64,000 nucleotides of DNA, taken from Amycolatopsis endophytica. GTDB taxonomy: Bacteria > Actinomycetota > Actinomycetes > Mycobacteriales > Pseudonocardiaceae. This document shows positions 24,095 to 31,988 of this stretch, piece by piece. The notes under the pieces are model-generated. The model ran no database searches, had not been told where the DNA came from, and saw nothing but the letters and a program-made list of their open reading frames with translations. Each line of letters opens with the position of its first letter. Positions within the stretch are counted from its first letter, which is position 1. Made by a program: the position numbers and the translations under genes. Location: assembly GCF_013410405.1 (NCBI RefSeq), contig NZ_JACCFK010000001.1, forward strand, positions 806,001 to 870,000. The letters are read 5' to 3'.

Positions 24095-24936
24095 ACGCAC
24101 GCGACACGGGTTTCCCCCGCGCCGACGCCGAGCACGACTTCCTGCGCGCCCGGCGGCGGCAGGTGCTGGGCAGGCTCGCGAACTGGCTGCGCCGGGAACC
24201 CGACGACGTCAACATCATGCTGCCGTTCGACGAGGTCGTGGAGGCACTCGGCTACGTCGGCGAGCGGCGGATCGGGATGCGCATGGTCCCGCTCGGATCG
24301 ATCGTCGGCAGCGTCGACCGCAGCCGCGACTTCGATCGCCGCTTCCGGCCGACGTCGGGCCGGGTGCGGGAACGCTGGGAGCGGCTCGCGCTGGCCGCCC
24401 GCCGGGGCGAGCACATCCCGCCGATCGAGGTGTACCGGGTCGGTGACCTGCACTTCGTGATCGACGGGCACCACCGGGTGTCGGTGGCCTACGCTCTCGG
24501 CCTGGACGCCATCGAGGCCGCGGTGACCGAGGTGCAGACGAAGCTCAAGCCGAAGGGCATCCGCTACCGGGGCGACCTGATCGTCAAGGACTACCGGCGG
24601 CTGTTCCTCTCGCGGGTCCCGCTGACCGGGGAGGCCAGGGCGGCGATCGTGGTGGGCGATCCGTGGGACTACGCGCACCTCGGCGAACACGTCGAGGCGT
24701 GGGGTTTCCGGCTGATGCAGTCCGAGGGGAAGTTCCTCGACCGGGCCACGATCGCGCGGCGCTGGTACACCGAGGAATACCTGCCGGTGGTGGAGATGAT
24801 GCGGCAGGCGGAGCTGGTCGGCGACCGCACCGAGGCCGAGGCCTACCTGTGGGTCGCGGGCGAACGCTACCGGCTGATCCGGCAGCACCGCTGGGACGAC
24901 GAGGTCATCGAGCAGCTACGGGCCCGCCGGCACTGA
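24091..24936 (+). CDS. ParB/sulfiredoxin-fold protein
   Basis: This 281-residue protein has a ParB/Srx-like core. The stretch HIPPIEVYRVGDLHFVIDGH, continuing HRVSVAYALGLDAIEA, corresponds to the ParB nucleotide-binding (GxRR/GHHR-type) box. It lacks an evident ParB helix-turn-helix domain, and the segments upstream (PFDEVVEALGY) and downstream (RRLFLSRVPLTG, then WYTEEYLPVVEMMRQAELVG) are of unknown type. ParB-fold proteins bind or hydrolyse CTP/ATP, and some are kinases or nucleases. It is translationally coupled to the phosphoesterase gene by an ATGA overlap, which suggests a joint job in phosphate or nucleotide chemistry. Chromosome partitioning is unlikely. Confidence 0.78.
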   Translation: MNARDTGFPRADAEHDFLRARRRQVLGRLANWLRREPDDVNIMLPFDEVVEALGYVGERRIGMRMVPLGSIVGSVDRSRDFDRRFRPTSGRVRERWERLALAARRGEHIPPIEVYRVGDLHFVIDGHHRVSVAYALGLDAIEAAVTEVQTKLKPKGIRYRGDLIVKDYRRLFLSRVPLTGEARAAIVVGDPWDYAHLGEHVEAWGFRLMQSEGKFLDRATIARRWYTEEYLPVVEMMRQAELVGDRTEAEAYLWVAGERYRLIRQHRWDDEVIEQLRARRH

Positions 24937-24950
24937 GGTCCGGCGGGCCC
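24920..24950. terminator. hairpin overlapping the 3' end of the ParB-like gene
   Basis: GGGCCCGCCGG (24920-24930) pairs perfectly over 11 bp with CCGGCGGGCCC (24940-24950); the stop codon of the ParB-like gene lies in the loop. It sits between converging genes (next stop at 24958) and can serve both. There is no U-tract. Confidence 0.6.
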
Positions 24951-24957
24951 GCGGCCG

Positions 24958-26460
24958 CTACGCGTGGACGACCGGCAAGTCCGTGTCGATCTCCTCGGGC
25001 ACGCCGGGCTTGATCAGCGCGCCGCAGATGACCGCGCCGAGCAGGAAGATCCCCGCGGCCCAGGTGAACGCCGTGGTGTAGCTGTGGATCGCGGCGTCCA
25101 CGGCCAGCTGCTCCGTCGGCGTCTTGCCGACCGTGAACGAGCTGGCGGCGTTGGCGGCCACCGAGCTGAGCAGCGCGGTGCCGATCGAGCCACCGATCTG
25201 CTGACCGGTGTTGACCGTCGCCGAGGCGACACCGGCGTCATGCGGGTCGACGCCCGAGATGGCGACGTTCATCGACGGCGCCATCGACAGGCCGATGCCG
25301 ACGCCTGCCACCAGCAGCGGGAACAGCACACCACTGGTGTAGGTGCTGCTGGAGTCGATGCCGCTGAGCCAGAACAGGCCCGCGGCGGCGATCACCATGC
25401 CCGTGCCCACCAGGATCTTCGGCCCGATGCGCGGCAGCAGCACGCTCGTGGACAGCGTCGCGGCGATCATCAGCGTGCCGACCATCGGCAGGAACGCCAG
25501 CCCCGACGTGATCGGCGTGAACTGCAGGTTCTGCTGCATGTAGTAGGTCAGGAACAGGAAGATGCCGAACATCCCGATGCCCATCAGGAACACCGCGATG
25601 TACGCGCCACCCCGGTTGCGGTCGAGGACCACACGCAGCGGCAGCAGCGGGTGCGCGACCCGCATCTCGATCCGGACGAACACGCCCAGCAGCACGACGC
25701 CGGCGGTCAGGAAGCCCCACACCAGCGGCGACGACCAGTCGTGGGTTTCCGCGTTGGCAAACCCGTAGACCAGGGCGAACAGGCCGGCGGCCGAGGCGAT
25801 CGTGCCCGGGATGTCCAGCTTCGGGCGGTCCTCCGACGGGCGGTGCCGCAGCAGGGACGAACCGCCGGCGAAGGCGATCACGGCGAAGATGATGTTGACG
25901 AACATGCACCAGCGCCAGTCGAGGTATTCGGTGAGCACGCCGCCGAGCAGCAGGCCGACCGCGGCGCCCCCGCCCGCGATCGCCCCGAAGATGCCGAACG
26001 CTCGGCCGCGTTCCTTGGGGTCGGTGAACGTCGTGGTCAGCAACGACAGCGCGGCCGGCGCGAGCAGCGCACCGAAGACACCCTGCGCCGCACGGGCGAT
26101 GATCAGCATTTCGATGCCGTTCGCGGCGCCCCCGACCGCGGACGCGATGGCGAACCCGGCGAGCCCGATGAGGAAGGCGCGCTTGCGGCCGAACAGGTCG
26201 TTGACGCGTCCGCCGAGCAGCAGGAGACTGCCGAAGGCGAGCGCGTAGGCGGTGACGACCCACTGGCGGGCGTCACTGGAGAAGCCCAGCTCGTGCTGGG
26301 CGGTGGGCAGCGCGATGTTCACGATGGTCGCGTCGAGCACGACCATCAGCTGCGCCAGCCCGATCATCACCAGGATCAGCCAGCGCCGCGCGTGGTGCGG
26401 ATCGGCCGTCGAGCCGGCTGGACTCCCCCCGGCGGGCTCGACGTAGGTGGTTTGCGTCAT
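24958..26460 (-). CDS. MFS drug exporter, DHA2 type
   Basis: This 500-residue protein is a 14-helix major facilitator of the DHA2 (EmrB/QacA) group. Signature segments are LIMVVLDATIVNIALPT in helix 1 (motif D1), the GRVNDLFGRKRAFLIG loop (motif A), and the GPAALSLLTT/GAIAGGGAAVGLLLGG region (motif C, antiporter). It would export drugs or lipophilic metabolites with proton antiport. ATG 26460 is preceded by GAGGA; the frame is open to 26517 but that part crosses the promoter. It is divergent from a TetR gene with two matching operator-like sites, so its expression is probably repressed until a ligand is present. Confidence 0.9.
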   Translation of the reverse strand: MTQTTYVEPAGGSPAGSTADPHHARRWLILVMIGLAQLMVVLDATIVNIALPTAQHELGFSSDARQWVVTAYALAFGSLLLLGGRVNDLFGRKRAFLIGLAGFAIASAVGGAANGIEMLIIARAAQGVFGALLAPAALSLLTTTFTDPKERGRAFGIFGAIAGGGAAVGLLLGGVLTEYLDWRWCMFVNIIFAVIAFAGGSSLLRHRPSEDRPKLDIPGTIASAAGLFALVYGFANAETHDWSSPLVWGFLTAGVVLLGVFVRIEMRVAHPLLPLRVVLDRNRGGAYIAVFLMGIGMFGIFLFLTYYMQQNLQFTPITSGLAFLPMVGTLMIAATLSTSVLLPRIGPKILVGTGMVIAAAGLFWLSGIDSSSTYTSGVLFPLLVAGVGIGLSMAPSMNVAISGVDPHDAGVASATVNTGQQIGGSIGTALLSSVAANAASSFTVGKTPTEQLAVDAAIHSYTTAFTWAAGIFLLGAVICGALIKPGVPEEIDTDLPVVHA

Positions 26461-26472
26461 GAGTCCTCGCAG

Positions 26473-26550
26473 ATTATGTGGAGTAGGGACCTCCCCTTTC
26501 GTCACCACCGTACCCAAAAACCGGAGGACTTACCTCCCGTTTGGTATACT
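26473..26550. promoter_or_regulatory. divergent promoters with paired operators
   Basis: CATAAT on the minus strand (26473-26478) is the likely -10 box of the exporter gene; TATACT on the plus strand (26545-26550) is the likely -10 box of tetR, 7 nt before its ATG. Each has a GGAG-N7-CTCC element upstream: GGAGTAGGGACCTCC at 26480-26494 and GGAGGACTTACCTCC at 26523-26537. Both elements fall in the spacer of their promoter, an arrangement expected for TetR repression. Confidence 0.6.
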
Positions 26551-26557
26551 GGGTTTC

Positions 26558-27229
26558 ATGACGCGGGACACACTGCGCGCCGCATCGCCGCGGCCGCTGC
26601 GGCGCGACGCCGAACGGAACCGGTTGCGGATCCTGTCGGCGGCCAGGGACGTGTTCCGGGAGCGTGGCTTCGACGCGACCCTGGACGACGTGGCGCACGC
26701 GGCGGGGCTGGGCGTCGGCACGGTCTACCGGAGGTTCCCGAACAAGGAACACCTCATCGACGCGATGTTCGCGCGACGGCTGGAGGAGATCGAAGAGAAC
26801 GTCCGCGTGGCGCTGGCCGATCCGGACCCGTGGGAGGGCTTCCGGAAGTTCGTGTGGGACGCGGTCGGGATGATGGCGGCCGACCGCGGGATGCGGGACA
26901 CGTTGCTCAGCAACGCGTTCGGCCAGATCGAGGTGGCCCGGGTGAAGGACCGGATCATCCCGGTCCTCACGGAACTGGTGCAGCGCGCGAAGGACAGCGG
27001 GCAGCTGCGCGCGGACTTCGCCGAGACCGACTGTCCGGTGCTGTTCAAGATGGTCGCCTCGGTGGTGGAGTATTCGCACGAGGTGGCACCGGACCTGTGG
27101 CAGCGGTACCTGACCATGCTGCTGGACGGCCTGCGGGGTGATTGCGGGGCGAGGCAGCCGCTGCCGGTACCGCCGCTGGACCACGAAATGCTGGACTGCG
27201 CGATGAACGCGTGGCACGCGCGGCGCTGA
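26558..27229 (+). CDS. TetR family transcriptional regulator
   Basis: This 223-residue TetR regulator has a helix-turn-helix at about residues 38-65 (TLDDVAHAAGLGVGTVYRRF), followed by the usual helical ligand domain. ATG 26558 is preceded by a -10 box only 7 nt away, implying a leaderless transcript. The longer frame starting at 26447 lies inside the promoter region and is rejected. It is divergent from the DHA2 exporter and probably represses both genes. The last 185 nt of its coding region are also read on the minus strand as the C-terminus of a transporter. Confidence 0.88.
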   Translation: MTRDTLRAASPRPLRRDAERNRLRILSAARDVFRERGFDATLDDVAHAAGLGVGTVYRRFPNKEHLIDAMFARRLEEIEENVRVALADPDPWEGFRKFVWDAVGMMAADRGMRDTLLSNAFGQIEVARVKDRIIPVLTELVQRAKDSGQLRADFAETDCPVLFKMVASVVEYSHEVAPDLWQRYLTMLLDGLRGDCGARQPLPVPPLDHEMLDCAMNAWHARR

Positions 27230-28007
27230 GTCCGCTGCGCCGCACGGCGAGCACGGCGATGCCGGCGACGGCGACGGCTCCGCACGCGGCGAGGGTCGGC
27301 AGGTCGAGTTCGGGCGCCTCACCGAGTGCGGTCATGCCGAGCGCTGTCGCGACGACGGGGTTGGCGACCGTCTGACAGCCCACGACGACGTCCGGCGGGC
27401 CGCTGGCGTAGGCGTGCTGCACGAGCCACGCGGCGGTGGCGAACGCGAGTACCGCGCCGAGCAGCGAAAGCCACGGCAGGCCCGGCGCGTGGAGGACGTC
27501 TCTCGTGAGGACCGCGACGAGCCCGTAGCTCGCCCCGGCGGCGGCGGCGAGAGCGGCACTGCGTGCGATCTCCCGGGTGAGCATCGCGACGGCGAGCAGG
27601 GCGACGACGAGGACAGCCACGAGCCGCCCCGCCTCGACGACGGCGCCCGGTGGGATGGTCGTAGTGGCCGGGGAGCGAGCGGTGAGGGTCACGAAGACCG
27701 CCACGGCGAGCGCGACCGCGGCGACGGCGCCCTGCGTGACCCGGTCGCGAGGTCCGTTGAGGACGGTCAGGACGGGCAACGCCAGCACGACGACCGGTGC
27801 GACGACGGTGACGGGCGCGAACGCCAGCGCCAGGATCTGGAGGAGCGTGCAGGCGGTGAGGACGACGACGCCGGTCCGCCAGGCGCGGTTGCGAAGCAGC
27901 GCGATGGGCTTGGTGCCTGCCCTGCTGACCCCGCGATGCTGCAGCCATGCCCCGACCGCCGCGGCGACCGCGGAGAGCACCGCGAAAACCACCCCGAGAG
28001 CGATCAC
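27045..28007 (-). CDS. DMT/EamA-like membrane transporter with antisense-encoded tail
   Basis: This 320-residue protein is a DMT-superfamily-like transporter. It has nine or ten predicted helices (for example LQILALAFAPVTVVAPVVVL and AYASGPPDVVVGCQTVANPV), and the sequence up to about residue 260 looks like a normal complete protein ending IAVLAVRRSG. The last 60 residues (Arg/Pro/Ala/Ser-rich) come from DNA antisense to the coding end of tetR and have no membrane character. Either the stop codon was lost or a short frameshift exists; the tail is probably not functional. GTG 28007 overlaps the stop of an 8-codon leader frame. The substrate is unknown. Confidence 0.72.
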   Translation of the reverse strand: MIALGVVFAVLSAVAAAVGAWLQHRGVSRAGTKPIALLRNRAWRTGVVVLTACTLLQILALAFAPVTVVAPVVVLALPVLTVLNGPRDRVTQGAVAAVALAVAVFVTLTARSPATTTIPPGAVVEAGRLVAVLVVALLAVAMLTREIARSAALAAAAGASYGLVAVLTRDVLHAPGLPWLSLLGAVLAFATAAWLVQHAYASGPPDVVVGCQTVANPVVATALGMTALGEAPELDLPTLAACGAVAVAGIAVLAVRRSGLSAARATRSSRSPAFRGPAAVPAAAASPRNHPAGRPAAWSGTAATGPVPPRANTPPPRRPS

Positions 28008-28030
28008 CGCGGCACGCCCGTCCGGCTCAT
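28004..28030 (-). CDS. 8-codon leader ORF upstream of transporter
   Basis: ATG AGC CGG ACG then four more codons and TGA encode MSRTGVPR. It has a GGAGGAGGTGG ribosome-binding site, and its TGA overlaps the GTG start of the transporter (GTGA), while the transporter has no strong site of its own. This is the layout of translational coupling through a leader peptide. On the mRNA, CCTCC pairs with GGAGG (28039-28051) and could hide part of the ribosome-binding site. Confidence 0.45.
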   Translation of the reverse strand: MSRTGVPR

Positions 28031-28142
28031 CGCCACCTCCTCCGTTGGAGGCGAGGATGCCCGCTGCCGCCTGAGAAACCCCTCAACCATCCCGAGCGTC
28101 ACCGGAGGAACGCTCAACGCCACAGGGGAACCGGGCAGCACG

Positions 28143-28577
28143 TCAGGACAGTGGCTGGAAACCTTCACCGGCGGCGGCGTCCGCCAGTGCCTTGTCGAAC
28201 GCGGCGAACGTGCGGCAGTCCGGATCCGCGGAGGCGACGAGTTGCGCCGTGGCCAGCTGGAGCGCGTCGTAGGCGCGCAGGCCGTGCACCCCGGTCAGCC
28301 GGGCCGCCACGTCCACCACGATCGGCGACACCGGAACCACCGCGAAACGGGGCGCCTCGTCCGGCGTGCCGAAGTAGTCGGCCTCGAAGGCCGACACCAG
28401 CAGCCGCGCGTCCGCGGCCGAGATCGCGCCCAGGCGGTACTTCCGCCAGATCGCCGCCGGAACCTCGACCCGCGCGAGCTGCGACACGACGAGCCCGCGC
28501 AGCGCCTGGACCCGCTCACTGCCCGGCTCGTCCACGTAGAGCTTGACCAGCGCCGACGAATCGGCGAACACACTCAC
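28143..28577 (-). CDS. vapC: PIN domain toxin VapC
   Basis: This 144-residue PIN-domain ribonuclease is the toxin of a VapBC pair. The conserved acidic residues are Asp6 (FADSSALVKLY), Glu38 (RVEVPAAIW), Asp104 (RAYDALQLATA) and Asp128 (FAAFDKAL), forming the Mg2+-binding site for RNA cleavage, typically of tRNA or rRNA. GTG 28577 overlaps the vapB stop as GTGA, giving tight coupling so that antitoxin is made first. The frame extends upstream of this start, but that part is antisense-like Arg/Gly sequence and is rejected. All catalytic residues are present, so it should be active. Confidence 0.88.
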   Translation of the reverse strand: MSVFADSSALVKLYVDEPGSERVQALRGLVVSQLARVEVPAAIWRKYRLGAISAADARLLVSAFEADYFGTPDEAPRFAVVPVSPIVVDVAARLTGVHGLRAYDALQLATAQLVASADPDCRTFAAFDKALADAAAGEGFQPLS

Positions 28578-28879
28578 CGCGGGCCGCGCTCCTCGGCGAC
28601 CAGATCCGCCGCGTGCGGCCCAGCCGCACCGGCCCGGCGCGCGGCTGCCGCGACCGCGGCCGGATCGGGACGAGCCACCCCGGCTTCCGGCTCCCACAGC
28701 AGCCCGCCACGACGCAAGCGCTCGCGCAGACGCTCGTTCTCGTCACCCGCGAGATCCGGATCCGTCGCCACATCCAGGACACGCGTGATGAACTCGTTCA
28801 TGCTCTCCCCCCGTTGAGCGGCGGCCTGCCGCACGCGCTGCACCAGTTCGTCCGCGGCACGCCAGCTGACCTGACTCAT
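28574..28879 (-). CDS. vapB: VapB-like antitoxin
   Basis: This 101-residue protein precedes the VapC toxin gene and overlaps it by four nucleotides. It begins MSQVSWRAADELVQRVRQAA, with the RGESMNEFITRVLDVA stretch that suits a ribbon-helix-helix DNA-binding fold. The C-terminal half has a helix and an acidic/basic flexible tail (NERLRERLRRGGLLWEPEAG), which in VapB proteins wraps the toxin active site. It should neutralise VapC and autoregulate the operon through the palindromic site just upstream. No Shine-Dalgarno site is visible before the ATG; a TAGCAT -10 box ends about 6 nt upstream, so the mRNA may be leaderless. Confidence 0.82.
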   Translation of the reverse strand: MSQVSWRAADELVQRVRQAAAQRGESMNEFITRVLDVATDPDLAGDENERLRERLRRGGLLWEPEAGVARPDPAAVAAAARRAGAAGPHAADLVAEERGPR

Positions 28880-28882
28880 GAC

Positions 28883-28898
28883 AGCATGCTAGCACGCT
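28883..28898 (-). promoter_or_regulatory. vapBC operator/promoter
   Basis: AGCATGCT (28883-28890) is a perfect 8-nt palindrome and is followed directly by AGCACGCT (28891-28898), the same motif with one mismatch. They sit immediately before the vapB ATG (28879) and overlap a minus-strand -10 box, TAGCAT (28887-28892). This is a good candidate for autoregulatory VapBC binding and a leaderless transcript. Confidence 0.5.
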
Positions 28899-28970
28899 TG
28901 CTTCCAGACAGGGCGGCACGCACGCGGCGTCACACGGTGCCGGACCCACGCGAAGCCACCATGGAGTCGG

Positions 28971-29005
28971 AGTGGTCCCGCGCCGAGCGCGGGCGCGGGA
29001 CCACT
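28971..29005 (-). terminator. 14-bp hairpin after sugC
   Basis: AGTGGTCCCGCGCC (28971-28984) pairs perfectly with GGCGCGGGACCACT (28992-29005). It lies 7 nt beyond the sugC stop codon and would end the lpqY-sugABC transcript. No U-tract. Confidence 0.7.
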
Positions 29006-29011
29006 GCCCGC

Positions 29012-30193
29012 TCAGCCCTCGAAGGTCAGGTTCTTCCCCGAAGACGGGTCGAACAGCTGCACCTTCTGCACGTCGAACCAGACGTCGAGCGTGCCGCCCT
29101 CCCTGGCGCCGGACACGGGCGACAGCCGGGCCGTGATGGAGGCTCCACCGCCGGGCACGTCGTCCGCGCCCGTGTCGGCCGCCAGTTCGGCCAGCTCGGA
29201 GGTCGTGGCCAGCTCGCCTTCGACCGTGAAGTACGCGTACTTCTCCGAGCCCATCGACTCCAGCACGTCGACGTGTGCGCTGAACACACAACCGCCGCCC
29301 TTCGCGCTCTCGTCCAGCAGCGCCGCATCCTCGAAGTGCTCCGGACGGATACCGACGATCACCTCGCGGGGCGCGTCCGCGGCCTCGGCCAGGCGGCGCA
29401 GGCGGTCCGGCAACGTCACCGTCCCCAGTGGACTCTTCAGGCTGCCGTCTTCGAGCGTCGCCGGGACGAAGTTCATCGACGGGGATCCGATGAAACCGGC
29501 CACGAACAGGTTCGTCGGGTGATCGTAGAGGAACTGCGGCGAACCGATCTGCTGCACGTACCCGGCCCGCAACACGACCACCCGGTCGCCCAGGGTCATG
29601 GCCTCCGTCTGGTCGTGCGTGACGTACAGCGTCGTCGTGCCCAGCTGGCGCTGCAGCTTCGACACCGACGTCCGCATCTGACCACGCAGCTTGGCGTCCA
29701 GGTTGGACAGCGGCTCGTCCATCAGGAACGCCTTGGGGCTGCGCACGATCGCGCGGCCCATCGCCACCCGCTGCCGCTGCCCGCCGGAGAGGTTGGACGG
29801 TTTGCGGTCCAGGTGCTGGGTCAGATCGAGGATCTCCGCGGCCTCCTCGACCTTCGACTTCACCGTCGCGTCGTCCACTTTGGCCAGTCGCAACGGGAAG
29901 GCCATGTTCTCCCGCACGCTCATGTGCGGGTACAGCGCGTAGGACTGGAACACCATCGCGATGTCCCTGTCCTTGGGCGCGCGCTCGTTCATCCGCTGAC
30001 CGTCGATGCGCAGCTCACCGGAGGAAATGTCCTCCAGGCCCGCCACCATGTTCAGCGTGGTCGACTTCCCGCACCCGGACGGGCCGACCAGGATGATGAA
30101 CTCCCCATCGGCCACCTCCAGCTCCACCTCGGACACGGCGAGCGCACCGTCCGGGTAACGCTTGCTCACCTTGTCCAGCACGATCTCAGCCAT
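29012..30193 (-). CDS. sugC: trehalose ABC importer ATPase SugC
   Basis: This 393-residue protein is the ATP-binding subunit of a sugar ABC importer of the MalK/UgpC type. It has Walker A GPSGCGKST (37-45), Q-loop FQSYALYPH, signature LSGGQRQRVAMGRA, Walker B FLMDEPLSNLDAKLR and the switch His in VTHDQTEA. The C-terminal 130 residues form the regulatory OB-type domain. ATG 30193 is 5 nt beyond the SugB stop. The long upstream in-frame stretch is shadow sequence of sugB. In mycobacteria this protein drives uptake of trehalose released from surface glycolipids. Here it completes the lpqY-sugA-sugB-sugC operon. Confidence 0.93.
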   Translation of the reverse strand: MAEIVLDKVSKRYPDGALAVSEVELEVADGEFIILVGPSGCGKSTTLNMVAGLEDISSGELRIDGQRMNERAPKDRDIAMVFQSYALYPHMSVRENMAFPLRLAKVDDATVKSKVEEAAEILDLTQHLDRKPSNLSGGQRQRVAMGRAIVRSPKAFLMDEPLSNLDAKLRGQMRTSVSKLQRQLGTTTLYVTHDQTEAMTLGDRVVVLRAGYVQQIGSPQFLYDHPTNLFVAGFIGSPSMNFVPATLEDGSLKSPLGTVTLPDRLRRLAEAADAPREVIVGIRPEHFEDAALLDESAKGGGCVFSAHVDVLESMGSEKYAYFTVEGELATTSELAELAADTGADDVPGGGASITARLSPVSGAREGGTLDVWFDVQKVQLFDPSSGKNLTFEG

Positions 30194-30198
30194 GGCGC

Positions 30199-31041
30199 CT
30201 ACCCCTTCACCGCACCGGAGGTCAGCCCCGCGACGATGCGGCGCTGGAAGAACAACACGAACAGGATGATCGGGACGGTGATCACCACGGCCGCGGCGCA
30301 GATCGTCCCGGTCGGGTCCTCGAACTGCGAGGCCCCGGTGAAGAACGACAACGCCGCCGGCACCGTCCGCGACGCGTTCGTCGAGGTCAGCGAGATGGCG
30401 AACAGGAAGTCGTTCCAGCAGAAGATGAACACCAGGATCGCGGTGGTGAACACACCCGGCGCGGCCAGCGGCGCGATCACTCGCCGGAACGCCTGCCCCG
30501 GCGTCGCGCCGTCCATTTTGGCCGCCTTCTCCAGCTCCCAGGGGATCTCCCGGAAGAACGCCGACAGCGTGTAGATCGCCAGCGGCAGCGCGAAGGTGAT
30601 GTAGGGCAGGATCAGCCCCGGCCAGGTGTCGAACAACCCGAGTGTGCGCTCGATGTTGAACAACGGGCTCACCAGCGACACCTGCGGGAACATCGCGATC
30701 AGCAGCGAGATCCCGACCAGCAGCTGCTTGCCGGGGAAGTCCAGCCGCGCGATCGCGTACGCCGCCATCGTCCCCAGCACCACCGCGATCAGCGTCGCGA
30801 TGAGCGAGATGCCGATCGAATTGATCAGCGCCCGCACGAAGTCCAGCGTCTGGAAGATGTCGGCGTAGTTCTGCAGCGTCCACGAACGCGGGATGAACTT
30901 CCCGTCGTCGATCGTGTCCTTGGTCTTGAGCGACAGCGACAGGATCCACAGCACCGGCACCAGCGCGTAGACCACCACGATGACGTTGACGATCGTCCAC
31001 CGCGTCCTGCGGCCGGTGGTGACCGCTCCACCCATCACCAT
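30199..31041 (-). CDS. sugB: trehalose ABC importer permease SugB
   Basis: This 280-residue permease has six predicted helices and the MalG-type EAA loop ([21 protein letters not shown]) that docks on the ATPase. The N-terminus enters the membrane quickly ([19 protein letters not shown]). The ATG at 31041 shares its A with the last base of the sugA stop (TGATG), so the genes are tightly coupled; a second ATG at 31035 is the alternative. It forms the heterodimeric channel with SugA. Trehalose is the expected substrate, by analogy to M. tuberculosis Rv1237. Confidence 0.92.
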   Translation of the reverse strand: MVMGGAVTTGRRTRWTIVNVIVVVYALVPVLWILSLSLKTKDTIDDGKFIPRSWTLQNYADIFQTLDFVRALINSIGISLIATLIAVVLGTMAAYAIARLDFPGKQLLVGISLLIAMFPQVSLVSPLFNIERTLGLFDTWPGLILPYITFALPLAIYTLSAFFREIPWELEKAAKMDGATPGQAFRRVIAPLAAPGVFTTAILVFIFCWNDFLFAISLTSTNASRTVPAALSFFTGASQFEDPTGTICAAAVVITVPIILFVLFFQRRIVAGLTSGAVKG

Positions 31042-31988
31042 CAGCGCTTCCCCTCCTTGTCGCTGCCCGGCGCCGCGGTGCCGAACAGCTTGATGAAGAT
31101 GAACGCGATGATCGCCACCGTGATGAAGATCAGCACCGACATCGTCGACCCGACGCCCAGGTTCAGGCCCTTGATCAGGTTGTTGTAGGTCTGCATGGAC
31201 ACCGACGACGTGTCGTTCTGCCCGCCGGTGAGCACGTAGATGTTGTCGAAGATGCGGAACGCGTCCAGCGTGCGGAACAACAACGCGACCAGGATCGCCG
31301 GCTTCATCACCGGCACCATCACCTTGATGAACCGCTGCCAGCCGTTCGCGCCGTCCATCGCCGCGGCCTTGAGCAGGTCGTCCGGCACCAGCGCGAGCCC
31401 GGCCATCAGCAGCAGCGCCATGAACGGCGTCGTCTTCCACACCTCGGCCAGGATGATGATCGCCAGCGACGGCAGGTACTGCGTCAGCGGCGCCGAATCG
31501 CCCGCGAGGATGTTCGCCAGGTACCCGGTGTCCGGTGTCCACGCGTAGTACCAGGAGAACGCGGCCACCACGGTCACGATGCCGTACGGGATCAGCGAAA
31601 CCGTGCGGACCAGGCCGCGTCCGAGCAGCGTGCGGTGCATGATCAGCGCCAGCGTCATGCCGAGCACCAGTTCGATCGCCACCGACACCACGGTGAGCGC
31701 CACGGTCGTGCCGAACGCCGTCCACCAGTAGGAGTCCGACAGCACCGCCGCGTAGTTGGCGAACCCGACGAACTCGGTCTGCTGCGGGAACCGCAGGTCG
31801 TAGCGCTGCAGGGACAGCCAGATCGAGTAGACGATCGGGTATCCGGTGACCGCGACCATCACGATCGCCGCGGGCGCGCACAGCAGCCAGCCCAGCCGCC
31901 GCTCCGCCCGCTTGCCCTCGCTCAGCGCCGGTTTCCCCGGTTTCGCCGTGGTCTGCTGGGGCGCGGAAACGTCTTCGACCGTGCTCAC
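31041..31988 (-). CDS. sugA: trehalose ABC importer permease SugA
   Basis: This 315-residue permease is the MalF-like partner of SugB. It has a charged cytosolic N-terminus of about 30 residues ([16 protein letters not shown]), six membrane helices and the EAA loop ([21 protein letters not shown]). GTG 31988 overlaps the lpqY stop as GTGA, which fixes the start. The gene and its place between lpqY and sugB correspond to Rv1236. The long in-frame stretch upstream is antisense-like Arg/Ala sequence inside lpqY. Confidence 0.92.
   Translation of the reverse strand: MSTVEDVSAPQQTTAKPGKPALSEGKRAERRLGWLLCAPAAIVMVAVTGYPIVYSIWLSLQRYDLRFPQQTEFVGFANYAAVLSDSYWWTAFGTTVALTVVSVAIELVLGMTLALIMHRTLLGRGLVRTVSLIPYGIVTVVAAFSWYYAWTPDTGYLANILAGDSAPLTQYLPSLAIIILAEVWKTTPFMALLLMAGLALVPDDLLKAAAMDGANGWQRFIKVMVPVMKPAILVALLFRTLDAFRIFDNIYVLTGGQNDTSSVSMQTYNNLIKGLNLGVGSTMSVLIFITVAIIAFIFIKLFGTAAPGSDKEGKR

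Noticed and set aside
28143..28697. Longer VapC with 40 extra N-terminal residues
   Set aside because: The extension is Gly/Arg-rich antitoxin shadow sequence; GTG 28577 overlaps the vapB stop as expected for coupling.
28143..28879. vapBC as part of a mobile element
   Set aside because: No integrase, transposase or flanking repeats are visible around the pair.
29012..31000. 662-codon version of sugC
   Set aside because: The extra N-terminus is shadow sequence of sugB; the ATG at 30193 gives a normal-length ATPase 5 nt after the sugB stop.
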